Source: Alphaproteobacteria bacterium (lineage in GTDB: Bacteria; Pseudomonadota; Alphaproteobacteria; Bin95). From it: a stretch of 64,000 nucleotides of DNA. Under the pieces are notes generated by a model. That model was given only the letters and a program-made list of their open reading frames with translations, did no database searches and was not told the origin of the DNA. Shown piece by piece: positions 25,825 to 33,850 of this stretch (the first letter of the stretch is position 1; each line of letters opens with the position of its first letter). The DNA lies in the NCBI GenBank assembly GCA_020638555.1, contig JACKII010000001.1:1054001-1118000 (forward strand), written 5' to 3'. The position numbers were made by a program, and so were the translations under genes.

Positions 25825-25868
25825 GCGGGCGTGGATGGCAGCCGGAACCGACCGCCACCCGCGCCCGC
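25825..25868 (-). terminator. Stem-loop downstream of flagellin, candidate terminator
   Basis: Seven-base arms GCGGGCG (25825-25831) and CGCCCGC (25862-25868), extended imperfectly inward, can pair just after the flagellin stop. There is no T run, so termination efficiency is unclear. Confidence 0.35.
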
Positions 25869-25876
25869 TGTCCCGG

Positions 25877-27106
25877 TTAACGGAACAGAGCCAGGATGTT
25901 CTGCGGCGCCTGGTTGGCGATCGAGAACGCCTGGATGCCCAGTTGCTGCTGCACCTGCAGCGACTGCAAACGGGCCGAGGCCTCTTCCATGTCGGCGTCG
26001 ACCAGCGAGCCGATGCCGGTGTTCAGTCCGTCCATCAGCTTCGAGACGAAGCTGTCCTGGATTTCCAGACGGCTCTGGCCCTGGCCGAACACGGTGGCCG
26101 CGGCAACGGACGTGTTGATCAGGCCTTCGATCGAGGCGAGGGCCGCGGTCGCGCCGTCTTCGGTCGACACGTCAATGTCGGCGAGGGCCTTGAGCGCGCC
26201 GGCGGCCGTGCCATCGGAGGAGCCCACATCCGCCAGAGCGGACACCGCGAGGGTGGCATGGTTGTTGGTGAAGGTGATGCTCGCGGTGCCGGTGCTGGGA
26301 TCGGATGCTTCGGTCACGGCAAAGGCGAATTCCGCGACGTCCAGGTCATTGAGCGCCTGGGACAGGCCATTGGCGACATCGTTCACCGAATCGCCGCCGC
26401 GGGCGACATATTCGGCGGAGTAGTTGGTGGCATTGTAGGTGAACGTCACCCGGAAACCGTCGCCGGCGCTGGGCTCGGCAACCGAAGCGGCGAAGGCGAT
26501 GGTCTGAGTGCCGCCGTTGGCAGCAACGCCGGCGCCGCCGACCGAACCGATGCCGTTGTCCGCACCGGTGCCCCAGACGGCGTCCGAGGTTTGCAGATCC
26601 TGCTTGCGCACATTGATCGAGCTCGCCGTCACCGAACCGTCGCTGGCGCGGTCGAGCGAGGCGAGGACGTCGACGCTGCCGACCTCGGTGCTTTCGGTGT
26701 TCTTCAGCAGGTTCAGGCCGTTGAACTGGGCCGCGTTGACGATGGATTCGACCTGGCCGCGCAACTGCTCGATATCGTCCTGGTAGACCGAGCGGTTGAC
26801 GTTGTCTTCCTGGGCGGCGACGATCCGGCCCTTGATCTCGGTCAGCAGGTCCGACACGGACTCTGCGGCGCTGCGGGCGACGGCCACCGTCGACTGGCCG
26901 AGCGAAAGCGAGTCGCTGATGCCACGGAAACCGGCCACGTCGGATTTCATGACCGTGGTGATCGAGTAGGTCGCGGCATTGTCCTTCGCCGTCGCGACTT
27001 TCTTGCCGGTCGAAATCTGATCCTGGACCATGCCCAAATTGCTGTTGATGCTGCGCAGGGTCTGCAGGGCGGTCATCGCGCCGGTGTTGGTGAGAATGCT
27101 GGACAT
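25877..27106 (-). CDS. Flagellin
   Basis: The 409-residue product is the filament subunit. The conserved N-terminal D0/D1 region (TNTGAMTALQTLRSIN, QDQISTGKKVATAKDNAATY) and C-terminal D1/D0 region (ASARLQSLQVQQQLGIQAFS, NQAPQNILALF) are intact; the hypervariable centre (about 170-320) is threonine-, alanine- and serine-rich. It has no signal peptide, as expected for type III export. The ATG at 27106 follows AAAGGAAGACCGCACTT. It is followed by flaF-flbT on the same strand. The leader carries a small hairpin that may matter for FlbT control. Confidence 0.96.
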   Translation of the reverse strand: MSSILTNTGAMTALQTLRSINSNLGMVQDQISTGKKVATAKDNAATYSITTVMKSDVAGFRGISDSLSLGQSTVAVARSAAESVSDLLTEIKGRIVAAQEDNVNRSVYQDDIEQLRGQVESIVNAAQFNGLNLLKNTESTEVGSVDVLASLDRASDGSVTASSINVRKQDLQTSDAVWGTGADNGIGSVGGAGVAANGGTQTIAFAASVAEPSAGDGFRVTFTYNATNYSAEYVARGGDSVNDVANGLSQALNDLDVAEFAFAVTEASDPSTGTASITFTNNHATLAVSALADVGSSDGTAAGALKALADIDVSTEDGATAALASIEGLINTSVAAATVFGQGQSRLEIQDSFVSKLMDGLNTGIGSLVDADMEEASARLQSLQVQQQLGIQAFSIANQAPQNILALFR

Positions 27107-27131
27107 AAGTGCGGTCTTCCTTTGCGATTAA

Positions 27132-27145
27132 GGGGCGTTCGCCCC
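27132..27145 (-). promoter_or_regulatory. Hairpin in the flagellin mRNA leader
   Basis: The sequence GGGGCGTTCGCCCC folds into a short, very stable stem about 25 bases before the flagellin start codon. FlbT is known in Caulobacter to bind the flagellin leader; that this hairpin is its target is inference. Confidence 0.3.
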
Positions 27146-27410
27146 ATCGGAAACGACCGGCGGTGCGTGTCCGCCGGTGGCTGGCAAAGGTGGGCGCGAG
27201 GGCGAACCCTCCCATCCGCGGCCTTTGCACGTCAGCGACCGTCGATCACTCGCGGCCACTGCGTGCGCCTTCTGGCGCGGGCATCTCGGCTGGGGCGGTC
27301 GGGGCCGCCGCTCCGGATATGCTGAACCCTACACGGGCCGACCTAACAAGCGATGAAAGCGGGTCGATCGATTTGCGGCCAATGGCGACGGCGCGCTTGC
27401 GGAGACGCAG

Positions 27411-27797
27411 TCAGGCGATGCGGTTCACCTGGCCGGCCGTTCCGGCATCCGGGGCGCCGCCCGCAGCACGGCCCGGATAGTCTTCGGTGGCCTGGCGCAT
27501 GGCATGAACCAGCAGGCGGCTGCCGCACATGGCACCCCGCAGCACGGCCTCGTTCCGGGTTGCGGCTTGCAGCAGGCGCTCGAAGCCGGTGCGCAGCTGG
27601 CGGCGCTCGTCCGCACCCATACCGGCCGCGAGCCGCGGCGCTTCGGGGATTTGCGGTTCCAACTGGGTGACCAGGTGGAGTTTGCGCTGGCAGAGCGCCG
27701 CGTCCGGCAGGCCCCCCGCGAGCAGGGTCTCCGTTTCGCGGTTCAGGACCGACTCCGTCATGGCGAGGAGGCGGAGCAGGTGGTCCGCGTCATTCAT
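27411..27797 (-). CDS. Probable flagellar chaperone, FlgN-like
   Basis: The 128-residue helical protein has no membrane segment and no signal peptide. Helices such as ADHLLRLLAMTESVLNRETETLLAG and LCQRKLHLVTQLE, and the lack of conserved catalytic residues, resemble FlgN-type export chaperones for hook-associated proteins. The ATG at 27797 overlaps the stop of the flgJ-like gene by eight bases, which shows an operon with it. Identification rests on shape and position more than on a strong motif. The end of the gene lies 304 bp upstream of the flagellin start; that interval holds the flagellin leader and otherwise nothing recognisable. Confidence 0.55.
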   Translation of the reverse strand: MNDADHLLRLLAMTESVLNRETETLLAGGLPDAALCQRKLHLVTQLEPQIPEAPRLAAGMGADERRQLRTGFERLLQAATRNEAVLRGAMCGSRLLVHAMRQATEDYPGRAAGGAPDAGTAGQVNRIA

Positions 27798-28110
27798 GGG
27801 GCTGGCCCGTATCGGTCTGGCCGGCGTCCATGACGGCCCGGACGATGGCATCGGCCAGGCCGATCTGGCCGCTTTCCGCAATCCGTTCGGCATAGGCCTG
27901 GGTCAGAAACGAGGAGAACGCGCCTTCCATCGCCCCGCCGCCAAAGGCTTGCGGCGGCTTGCCGACACCGGCCTCGGACAGCATTTGCGCCAGAAATTGC
28001 GCCTCGAACGCTTGGGCCGCCTTGCGGATCGCCGTTGCGTCGCGGGCGGTTGGCAGGGCGGAGGGGGCAGAAGAGGGCGGGGCAGAAGAAAGCGGGGCAA
28101 TCGGTGGCAT
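27790..28110 (-). CDS. flgJ: Rod-binding protein, FlgJ N-terminal type
   Basis: The 106-residue protein matches the N-terminal rod-binding half of FlgJ: IRKAAQAFEAQFLAQMLSEAG followed by FGGGAMEGAFSSFLTQAYAE is the characteristic pattern. The muramidase half of enterobacterial FlgJ is absent, which is the usual form in alphaproteobacteria; a separate lytic enzyme would be needed to open the wall. A proline- and alanine-rich tail leads the domain. It overlaps the FlgN-like gene and is divergent from fliK. Confidence 0.85.
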   Translation of the reverse strand: MPPIAPLSSAPPSSAPSALPTARDATAIRKAAQAFEAQFLAQMLSEAGVGKPPQAFGGGAMEGAFSSFLTQAYAERIAESGQIGLADAIVRAVMDAGQTDTGQPHE

Positions 28111-28195
28111 CGGGCATCGGGACGTCTGTGGAGGCTTCGTTTAGCAAGCACGGCGGGCGTTAAATCCCGGTAAAGCGAATGCCGACGACATTGGA

Positions 28196-28229
28196 GTTTC
28201 CAGAGTGGGGATGTTTCCAAAGTGGGGAT
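28196..28229 (+). repeat. Two tandem 17-bp direct repeats upstream of fliK
   Basis: GTTTCCAGAGTGGGGAT (28196-28212) is followed at once by GTTTCCAAAGTGGGGAT (28213-28229), one mismatch, and by the start of a degraded third copy. They lie in the 254-bp divergent space between flgJ and fliK and could be regulator binding sites. Confidence 0.6.
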
Positions 28230-28364
28230 GGTTCCGGAGCGGCCGTGCGGCCATTTCCGTTTTCTCAACCGGTCGCGGTTAGGGATGGGGGCAGCGGCTT
28301 GCCTGCCGAACCCTGTCGCGGTCGATGGCAAGCCTGGACCGAAGGCTGCGGGGATAACCGAGAC

Positions 28365-30358
28365 GTGCTGAATCCGCTGTTCGAAGCGACGGCAAACGAG
28401 ACCACCAGCTTTGCACGGTTGCGGCCGGGTGGCGGTCGGGACCCGTTCAACCCGTCGGGGACGGACGCTGTCGAGACGGGCGCCGTCGAAGCGGGCGCCG
28501 TCGCGGCGGGCGAACCGGAGGCCCGGTTTGCCACCCTTGTCGATGGTCCGGAGACCGGCGGCCCGGGCTCCGGCGGCCGCGGCGCCAATGGCCGGGCTGC
28601 CGGCGATGCGGCGGCCATGGCCGGGGGGCCGGTCCGCAAGGCGCAGGCGCAGAAGGACGGGGGTCCCGTGGCCGATGACACGCCCGACGGCCAGACGCCG
28701 ACACGCATCGGTATCCGTCGATGCGGGCGGGGCGGTGGTTGGCGTGGCTCCCGTCCTCGCGGACGTGTCCCCGGAACCGTCAGGGGCCGCGTCGGCGTGC
28801 CCGAACCCGCCCGCGATGGTGGCGTGCCCGATCCGATCCGTGACAGCGCGCCGGAGGTCGACGCAGCCCCACCGCCGCAGGACGCCCCGCCGCCGGAGGT
28901 CGCCCCGCGGCGATTGTCGGCGGTCGATGCGGTTCAAGCGCCGGAGCGCCAGGCGGTTGCGAGGCGCTCCGGGCCGCTGCAAATGGCGCCCACCGTTGCG
29001 AGCGGCGTGCCGGAACCGGTCGCGCCGGTTGCCGATGCGGGGGCGGCCTCGGATGGGCATGCGACGGCGGCCCTTTCCGCGCGTTCCGATGACGAGGCGG
29101 CGACTGTCCAACCGGAGGCAAAGCGCTCCGGCGCGCGCCAGCGCGCGGCGTCGGCTGCACTCGCTGCCGGCAGGGAGAGTGCGCTCCGTGTTCCTCGGTG
29201 GATGCGACCGTGCCGGCCGCCCGCCCGTTTTGGCGGCGACGGATGGACTGTCTGTCGAGCGTTCCGCGCCCGGGCCGATGACGATGGCGATGGCGACCGC
29301 TTCACCGCCGCAGGTGGGACTATCCGCTCCGGCGTCCGCAGCCGATGGAGCGGCTATGGCTGTCGCGACGCAACCGGCCGCTGCCTCCCTGCCATCCCTG
29401 GCGGAGCGGGCGTCGGTTTCCGACCCTCCGTCTGCCGAGGCCGGGGAGGGCGGGGGCGCCGAACACCGCATGGCAACCCTGGCCGGCTCCACGCCGGCTT
29501 CGATCCCGCCTTCGGCGCCGGCTCCGCTCGCGATCCGTCCCGCCCGATGCCGCGGTCCCCGGCGCAACGGCGGCTGCCACGGCAGGCGATGCAAATGTGC
29601 GCCTCCCGGCTGGCGCACCGGCAACGCGCCCGGAACCGGATGTGCTGGCAATGGCCGGTTTGGACACGGCCCCGCCATCGCCAAAGCCGGACGCGCCGGC
29701 CCCGATGCGGTTTGAGCCCGCCTTCGTCGGAATGGCGCCACCCGCCGCAATGTCCGCGGTCACGGCGGCCCCTCCCACGGACACAGCGCGGGGCAAGGAG
29801 CGGTCCGCGGCACCGGCTATGGCCGCCGGCGATCCAAGCATTCCCGTCGACCGTGTCGCCGGCCCTGCGGCAACGGCGGCGTCGGCGGCTCGCCCTTCGG
29901 CTGCGGAGCCGTCCACGGTGCCCAGCGTGAGGGAGATCCCGGTTCACATCGCCAAATCCGTCCGCGACGGTCACGCAGACCTGACCCTCGCCTTACGCCC
30001 GCCGGAGCTCGGGCACCTGACCATCCGCCTGCATTTCGCCGACGGCCATTTGCAGGTGGACGTGCGCGCCGACCGGCCGGAGACCCTGCACCTGCTACAG
30101 CGGGAGGCGGATCACTTCGAGCGCTCCCTGCGCCAGGCCGGCCTCGACGTGCGCGACGGTGGGCTGCAATTCTCGGCCCAGGGCGATGGCGGCCGCCAGC
30201 GTCCGACCGGCGGCGGCGGAGCCGGCTGGCAGGGCAATTGGGCTCTGTCCGCGGACGGGCACCCGGATTCCAACGCCAATGCCTCCGGTCGCGCCGGCGG
30301 CTCCCCGCCACTTTCCGTGTGGCTTGCCGGCGACGACCGTCTCGACCTTCGCCTTTAA
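28365..30358 (+). pseudogene. fliK: Flagellar hook-length control protein FliK, reading frame broken several times
   Basis: The coding signal starts with a GTG at 28365 (VLNPLFEATANE) and ends at 30358, but moves between frames near 28700, 28815-28850, 29165-29230 and 29543. The conserved FliK C-terminal domain is intact in the last frame (open 29345-30358): VHIAKSVRDGHADLTLALRP, PELGHLTIRLHF and HLQVDVRADRPETLHLLQ are the secreted substrate-switch core. The long low-complexity proline/alanine part before it is typical of FliK. Several breaks sit at short C or G runs, so single-base sequencing or assembly errors are more likely than true decay. FliK measures hook length and switches export specificity. 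flgD follows 14 bp later. Confidence 0.7.
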
Positions 30359-30372
30359 GAGGAACTGCGTCC

Positions 30373-31056
30373 ATGGCCTCCATCGCCCCCACGTCCAGCC
30401 CGACCGCCGCCGACCCGGTCGCGGCGATCCGCACCCAGGCCGACGCCCTGGTCAAGGAAAAGGCCGCGGACGATTTCGACAAATTCCTGTTGCTGATGAC
30501 CGAGCAATTGCGCCAGCAGGATCCGCTGAACCCGACCGACGCCACGGAGTTCGTCGCCCAGCTGGCCACGTTCTCGTCGGTGGAACAGTCGATCAAGTCG
30601 AACGAAAAGCTGGATCGGCTGATCGCCACGACCACGGGCCTCGCGGACACCAGCGCCACGGCGCTGATCGGCAAGACGGTGGAATCGGCGACCGGCCAAG
30701 TGGCCGCCTCCGGCGAGCCGGTGGCCTTCTCCTATGAGCCGGTGTCGGATGCGAACCGGCTGGTGGCGCAGGTGCGCGATGCGGGGGACCGGCTGGTGCG
30801 GGAAATTCCGCTGGATGCCGGCACGTCGCAAGCCCTCTGGGATGGGCGCGACAGCGACGGCAACCCGGTGACGACCGGGCAGCAGACGATTGCGGTGCTG
30901 CAATACGCCGACGACCGGTTGCTGACCAGCGCCCCCGCCGTGACCGCCAGCCGGGTGACGGAAGTTCGGATGCAGGCGGATGGCACGCGCCTGGTGCTGG
31001 CGAACGGTGCCGAACTGACGGCGGACGAGGTTCGGGCGATCCGGGCCGGGGAGTGA
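30373..31056 (+). CDS. flgD: Flagellar hook assembly scaffold FlgD
   Basis: The 227-residue product caps the growing hook. The N-terminal signature FDKFLLLMTEQLRQQDPLNPTDATEFVAQLATFSSVEQ (about 37-74) is unmistakable. The C-terminal half has the FlgD Ig-like and tudor-like domains, with FSYEPVSDANRLVAQVRDA and ALWDGRDSDGNPVTTGQ. The ATG at 30373 follows AAGAGGAACTGCGTCC. It forms an operon with fliK just upstream. A family 1 repeat follows its stop, in the same direction. Confidence 0.95.
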   Translation: MASIAPTSSPTAADPVAAIRTQADALVKEKAADDFDKFLLLMTEQLRQQDPLNPTDATEFVAQLATFSSVEQSIKSNEKLDRLIATTTGLADTSATALIGKTVESATGQVAASGEPVAFSYEPVSDANRLVAQVRDAGDRLVREIPLDAGTSQALWDGRDSDGNPVTTGQQTIAVLQYADDRLLTSAPAVTASRVTEVRMQADGTRLVLANGAELTADEVRAIRAGE

Positions 31057-31064
31057 CGGTGATA

Positions 31065-31205
31065 TTCCCCGGACGGTGCGGAGCGCCGATGTTCCCCGGA
31101 CGGTGCAAGGCACCGATCCGGGGCCGCTCGCGTCGTGCGAACACCGCCGGCGCGGGTGTTCGATGAAGGACACCGGTCCCGGCGCACCGCTCCGCGGCGG
31201 CCGGG
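31065..31205 (+). repeat. Dispersed intergenic repeat, copy B (family 1)
   Basis: Two 26-bp units with core CCCCGGACGGTGC lie at 31065-31090 and 31092-31117. A hairpin made of CGAACACC (31138-31145) and GGTGTTCG (31155-31162) and a GC-rich block with GCACCGCTCCGCGG follow. The order and the sequences match copy A at 12003-12176 read on the other strand. It lies directly downstream of flgD in the direction of flgD transcription. Confidence 0.8.
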
Positions 31206-31232
31206 AAACACCGGCATTCCGTATCTGCGGAC

Positions 31233-31694
31233 TTAGCGATCCTGTTTCAGCAGGTCGCTGATCAGCACCGCGTTGACTTCGGGCCCCAGGAGGTTGCGGG
31301 CGGCGGCCAGCAGGCGGCCGCGCAGTTCCTTCTGCACCATCGGGGCGAACATATCGCCGTCAAAGGCGCCCTCGGCTGCCATCTCGAACAGGATTTTCAG
31401 GAACAGGTCCCGCAGCCGCGGCTCGCGCAGCAACACCTCTTCCGAGGCCCCCTCGGTCACTTCCAGTTGCAGGTTGGCGACCACCAGGGCGGTGACGCGG
31501 CGGTCGGACTGGAGCGGGACCACGAACTGCGAGTTGAACTTGACATAGTCGAAGCGCGAGGGTGCCGCATGAACCATCGGCTTGGCATCCTCCATGTCGG
31601 CCCCGTGCGGGCCGGCAGCGCCGAGCATGGCGCCGGCGACGGCGCCGCCGGCCAGCGAGACGATGCCGGCAACGGCGATGATGATCGGTTTCAT
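31233..31694 (-). CDS. FliL-like flagellar basal body-associated protein (second paralogue)
   Basis: The 153-residue product has one N-terminal membrane anchor (residues 4-26, IIIAVAGIVSLAGGAVAGAML) and a periplasmic domain that resembles FliL: FNSQFVVPLQSDRRVTALVVANLQLEV and PRLRDLFLKILFEMA, ending in NAVLISDLLKQ. A clearer FliL is encoded at 39277-39774. FliL proteins surround the stator and support torque. It follows flgH on the same strand, separated by a repeat element (31723-31830), so it may belong to the flgF-flgG-flgA-flgH transcript. Identification as a FliL relative is fairly sure; a distinct role is not. Confidence 0.75.
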   Translation of the reverse strand: MKPIIIAVAGIVSLAGGAVAGAMLGAAGPHGADMEDAKPMVHAAPSRFDYVKFNSQFVVPLQSDRRVTALVVANLQLEVTEGASEEVLLREPRLRDLFLKILFEMAAEGAFDGDMFAPMVQKELRGRLLAAARNLLGPEVNAVLISDLLKQDR

Positions 31695-31722
31695 GGGCGG
31701 TGGGTCCTCGCTCGGCCGGGGT

Positions 31723-31830
31723 TAGAGCAATTTCAAGCACAATGGGATCGCTGTGCGACTCGGATACTTGCGTAAAATCAAATGGCTGGAGCGGGTGCCG
31801 TGAGCCAAGGCGAACGGAAACCGCTCTAGA
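31723..31830 (-). repeat. Dispersed intergenic repeat with CCGCTCTAGA end, copy 1 (family 2)
   Basis: The element begins with TAGAGCAATTTC (31723-31734), contains AAATGGCTGGAGCGG near 31780-31794, and ends with CCGCTCTAGA (31821-31830). Outer ends TAGAGC and GCTCTA are inverted repeats. The CTA inside its right end is the TAG stop codon of flgH on the minus strand. A longer copy lies at 58305-58553. Confidence 0.75.
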
Positions 31831-32569
31831 AGGGCAGGACGCGGTCCAGCACTTGCTGGCCCAGGCGCGGCTGTTGCAGGTCGGTGATCTGGCCGCGGCC
31901 GCCATAGACGACCCGGGCTTCCGCGATCTTTTCGTAGCTGATCGTGTTCTGGCGCGAGATGTCTTCCGGCCGTATCACGCCCGAGACCTGCAGGTCGCGC
32001 AGTTCGAAATTCACCCGCACCTCCTGGCTGGCATAGATCACCATATTGCCGTTCGGCAGCAGGTCGGTGACGGTCGCCGCCACTTTCAGTTCGATGGTCT
32101 CCTCGCGCTTGATCGTGCCGGAGCCGTTGCTGGTGGAATCGCTGTTGGCGGACACCAGGGAGGAGGGATCGGGCTTGCCGGGCAGGATGCGCACCAGGGG
32201 CTTTTCCAGGCCGAACAGGTTGGGAATGCCCATGGCCTCGCTGGCATCGCGCTGGCGGGATGTGCTGTTGTCGATCTGGGCCTTGTCGTCGATCTTGACC
32301 AGCACGGTCAGAATATCGCCGATATTGCGGGCGCGGCGGTCGCCGAACAGCGAACGCGGACCCGATTGCCAGAGCGAGGCGGTCGTCGCCGGCCGGTCGA
32401 TGGGCTTGGGCGGCGCGGTGATCTCGGCCGGCGGTGCGATCTGGGTGCGCGAGGCGCCGGCGGGCGACATGGTGGGCTCCTTGCCCAGATGATCGAAGCC
32501 GGCACAGGCGCTGAGCCCCAGGCTCAGCGCCAGCGGGACGAGGCGGAGGGGGAGGCTACGACGCGACAT
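31826..32569 (-). CDS. flgH: Flagellar L-ring lipoprotein FlgH
   Basis: The 247-residue precursor has a lipoprotein signal, LGLSACAGF, with the modified cysteine near residue 22. The mature domain shows FGDRRARNIGDILTVLVKIDD, GIPNLFGLEK, and the C-terminal RVNFELRDLQVSGVIRPEDISRQNTISYEKIAEARVVYGGRG, typical of FlgH. It forms the outer-membrane ring of the basal body. The gene overlaps flgA by 14 bases. Its TAG stop is supplied by a dispersed repeat. Length is standard. Confidence 0.96.
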   Translation of the reverse strand: MSRRSLPLRLVPLALSLGLSACAGFDHLGKEPTMSPAGASRTQIAPPAEITAPPKPIDRPATTASLWQSGPRSLFGDRRARNIGDILTVLVKIDDKAQIDNSTSRQRDASEAMGIPNLFGLEKPLVRILPGKPDPSSLVSANSDSTSNGSGTIKREETIELKVAATVTDLLPNGNMVIYASQEVRVNFELRDLQVSGVIRPEDISRQNTISYEKIAEARVVYGGRGQITDLQQPRLGQQVLDRVLPF

Positions 32570-33014
32570 CGACCGTCTCCGGCCCGCTGACGCGGCCGTA
32601 AATCGTGCGCCGGGAATCCAGGTTCATGACCCGGATGATGGTGCCGAGGCCGCCCCGATCCAGCGCCCGGCCCACCGTGGTCAGGTCGAGCCCGCCCTGC
32701 CGGAAGCGCAGCGTGACCCGGGCGTTCCGCTCGACCAGGGTGATCGGGCCGATATCGTGCTCGCGGATCGGCCGGTTGGCATAGAGGCTGCGCTGTGCCT
32801 CCTTGCCGATCGCGGCGCCGGGGGACTGGAGCGTGTCGGCGGCCGGGGGTTGGCGGACGGGCTGCAAGGCGACGTCCTCGGCGGCGATGACCGCGCCGGC
32901 GGGGATGGTGCGAACGGGGACCAGCACCTGGGAGCCGGCGAGCGCGCCCGCCGCCCATCCGACCAGCGCCAGGCCGAGGACGGGCGCGGCCAGCCGGCGT
33001 GTGAGGCCGAACAT
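32556..33014 (-). CDS. flgA: Flagellar P-ring assembly chaperone FlgA
   Basis: The 152-residue precursor has a signal peptide (LAAPVLGLALVGWAAGALAG) and one SAF-type domain: PVRTIPAGAVIAAEDVALQPV and ANRPIREHDIGPITLVERNARVTL are the conserved halves. FlgA chaperones the P-ring protein FlgI in the periplasm. The protein is shorter than enterobacterial FlgA because it lacks the N-terminal extra domain, as is common in this class. It lies 2 bp after flgG and overlaps flgH, in one operon. flgI itself is not in the window. Confidence 0.9.
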   Translation of the reverse strand: MFGLTRRLAAPVLGLALVGWAAGALAGSQVLVPVRTIPAGAVIAAEDVALQPVRQPPAADTLQSPGAAIGKEAQRSLYANRPIREHDIGPITLVERNARVTLRFRQGGLDLTTVGRALDRGGLGTIIRVMNLDSRRTIYGRVSGPETVDVAS

Positions 33015-33016
33015 GG

Positions 33017-33802
33017 TCAGCGCACCTGGTTGGCGGCGGCCAGCATCTGGTCGGCGGCGGTGATGACCTTGGAATTCATCTCATAGGCCCGCTGCGCCTC
33101 GATCAACTGGGTGATCTCGGTGACGATGTCGACGGAGGACTGCTCCAGATAGCCCTGGCGCATGCTGCCGCGCCCGTCGGTGCCGGAATCGCCGACCTGG
33201 GCGTCGCCGCTGGCGGTGGTCTCGGTGAACAGATTGCTGCCGCGGGCTTCCAGCCCCTTTTCGTTGATGAAGGTCGCCAGCGTGATCTTGCCCAGCTCCT
33301 GCGGCGCCTGGCCGTTATCGAAGATCGCGAACACCTGGCCGTCGGCGTTGACGCTGACCGAGCGGGCGTCGGCGGGGACGGTGATCGACGGCACCAGCGG
33401 ATAGCCTTCGGAGGTCACCACTTGGCCGTCGGGCGACAGTTTGAAACTGCCATCGCGGGTATAGGCGCTGTCGCCGGAGGGCAGTTCGATCTCGAACCAG
33501 CCGCGGCCCTCCAGGGCCAGGTCGAGCTGGCCGTTGGTCTGGCGCAGCGTGCCCTGGGCCGGCTGCATGGCGACGGCAGCGGTGCGCACGCCCAGGCCGA
33601 GCTGGATGCCCGCCGGGACGACCGTGCCCGTGTCCGACGAGACCTCGCCCGCGCGTTGCGCCTGCTGATAGAGCAGGTCGGCGAATTCCGCCCGGCGGAT
33701 ATTGTAGCCGGTGGTGCCGACATTCGAGATGTTGTTGGCGATGACCTCGACCCGGGTTTGCTGGGCCTGCATGCCGGTGGCGGCGATTTCCAGTGCGCGC
33801 AT
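33017..33802 (-). CDS. flgG: Flagellar distal rod protein FlgG
   Basis: The 261-residue product starts with MRALEIAATGMQAQQTRVEVIANNISNVGTTGY, the rod-protein N-terminus, and ends with SVDIVTEITQLIEAQRAYEMNSKVITAADQML, the matching C-terminal helix. The internal QLGLGVRTAAVA and GYPLVPSITVPADARSVSVNADG are specific to FlgG. It builds the distal rod between the P- and L-rings and is exported without a signal peptide. It lies downstream of flgF and directly before flgA. Confidence 0.97.
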   Translation of the reverse strand: MRALEIAATGMQAQQTRVEVIANNISNVGTTGYNIRRAEFADLLYQQAQRAGEVSSDTGTVVPAGIQLGLGVRTAAVAMQPAQGTLRQTNGQLDLALEGRGWFEIELPSGDSAYTRDGSFKLSPDGQVVTSEGYPLVPSITVPADARSVSVNADGQVFAIFDNGQAPQELGKITLATFINEKGLEARGSNLFTETTASGDAQVGDSGTDGRGSMRQGYLEQSSVDIVTEITQLIEAQRAYEMNSKVITAADQMLAAANQVR

Positions 33803-33850
33803 GATCTCTCGTTACCCTCCGATTGCCGTTACGAGAAAAAGGCCAACGCC

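Noticed and set aside
28161..28188. Sigma28-type flagellar promoter (TAAA, 16 bases, GCCGACGA) before fliK
   Set aside because: Spacing is one base too long and the -10 box is imperfect; many alphaproteobacteria lack this sigma factor.
28365..30358. Programmed frameshifting in fliK
   Set aside because: Four or more shifts in both directions without slippery heptamers or downstream structures are not compatible with programmed recoding; errors or decay are simpler.
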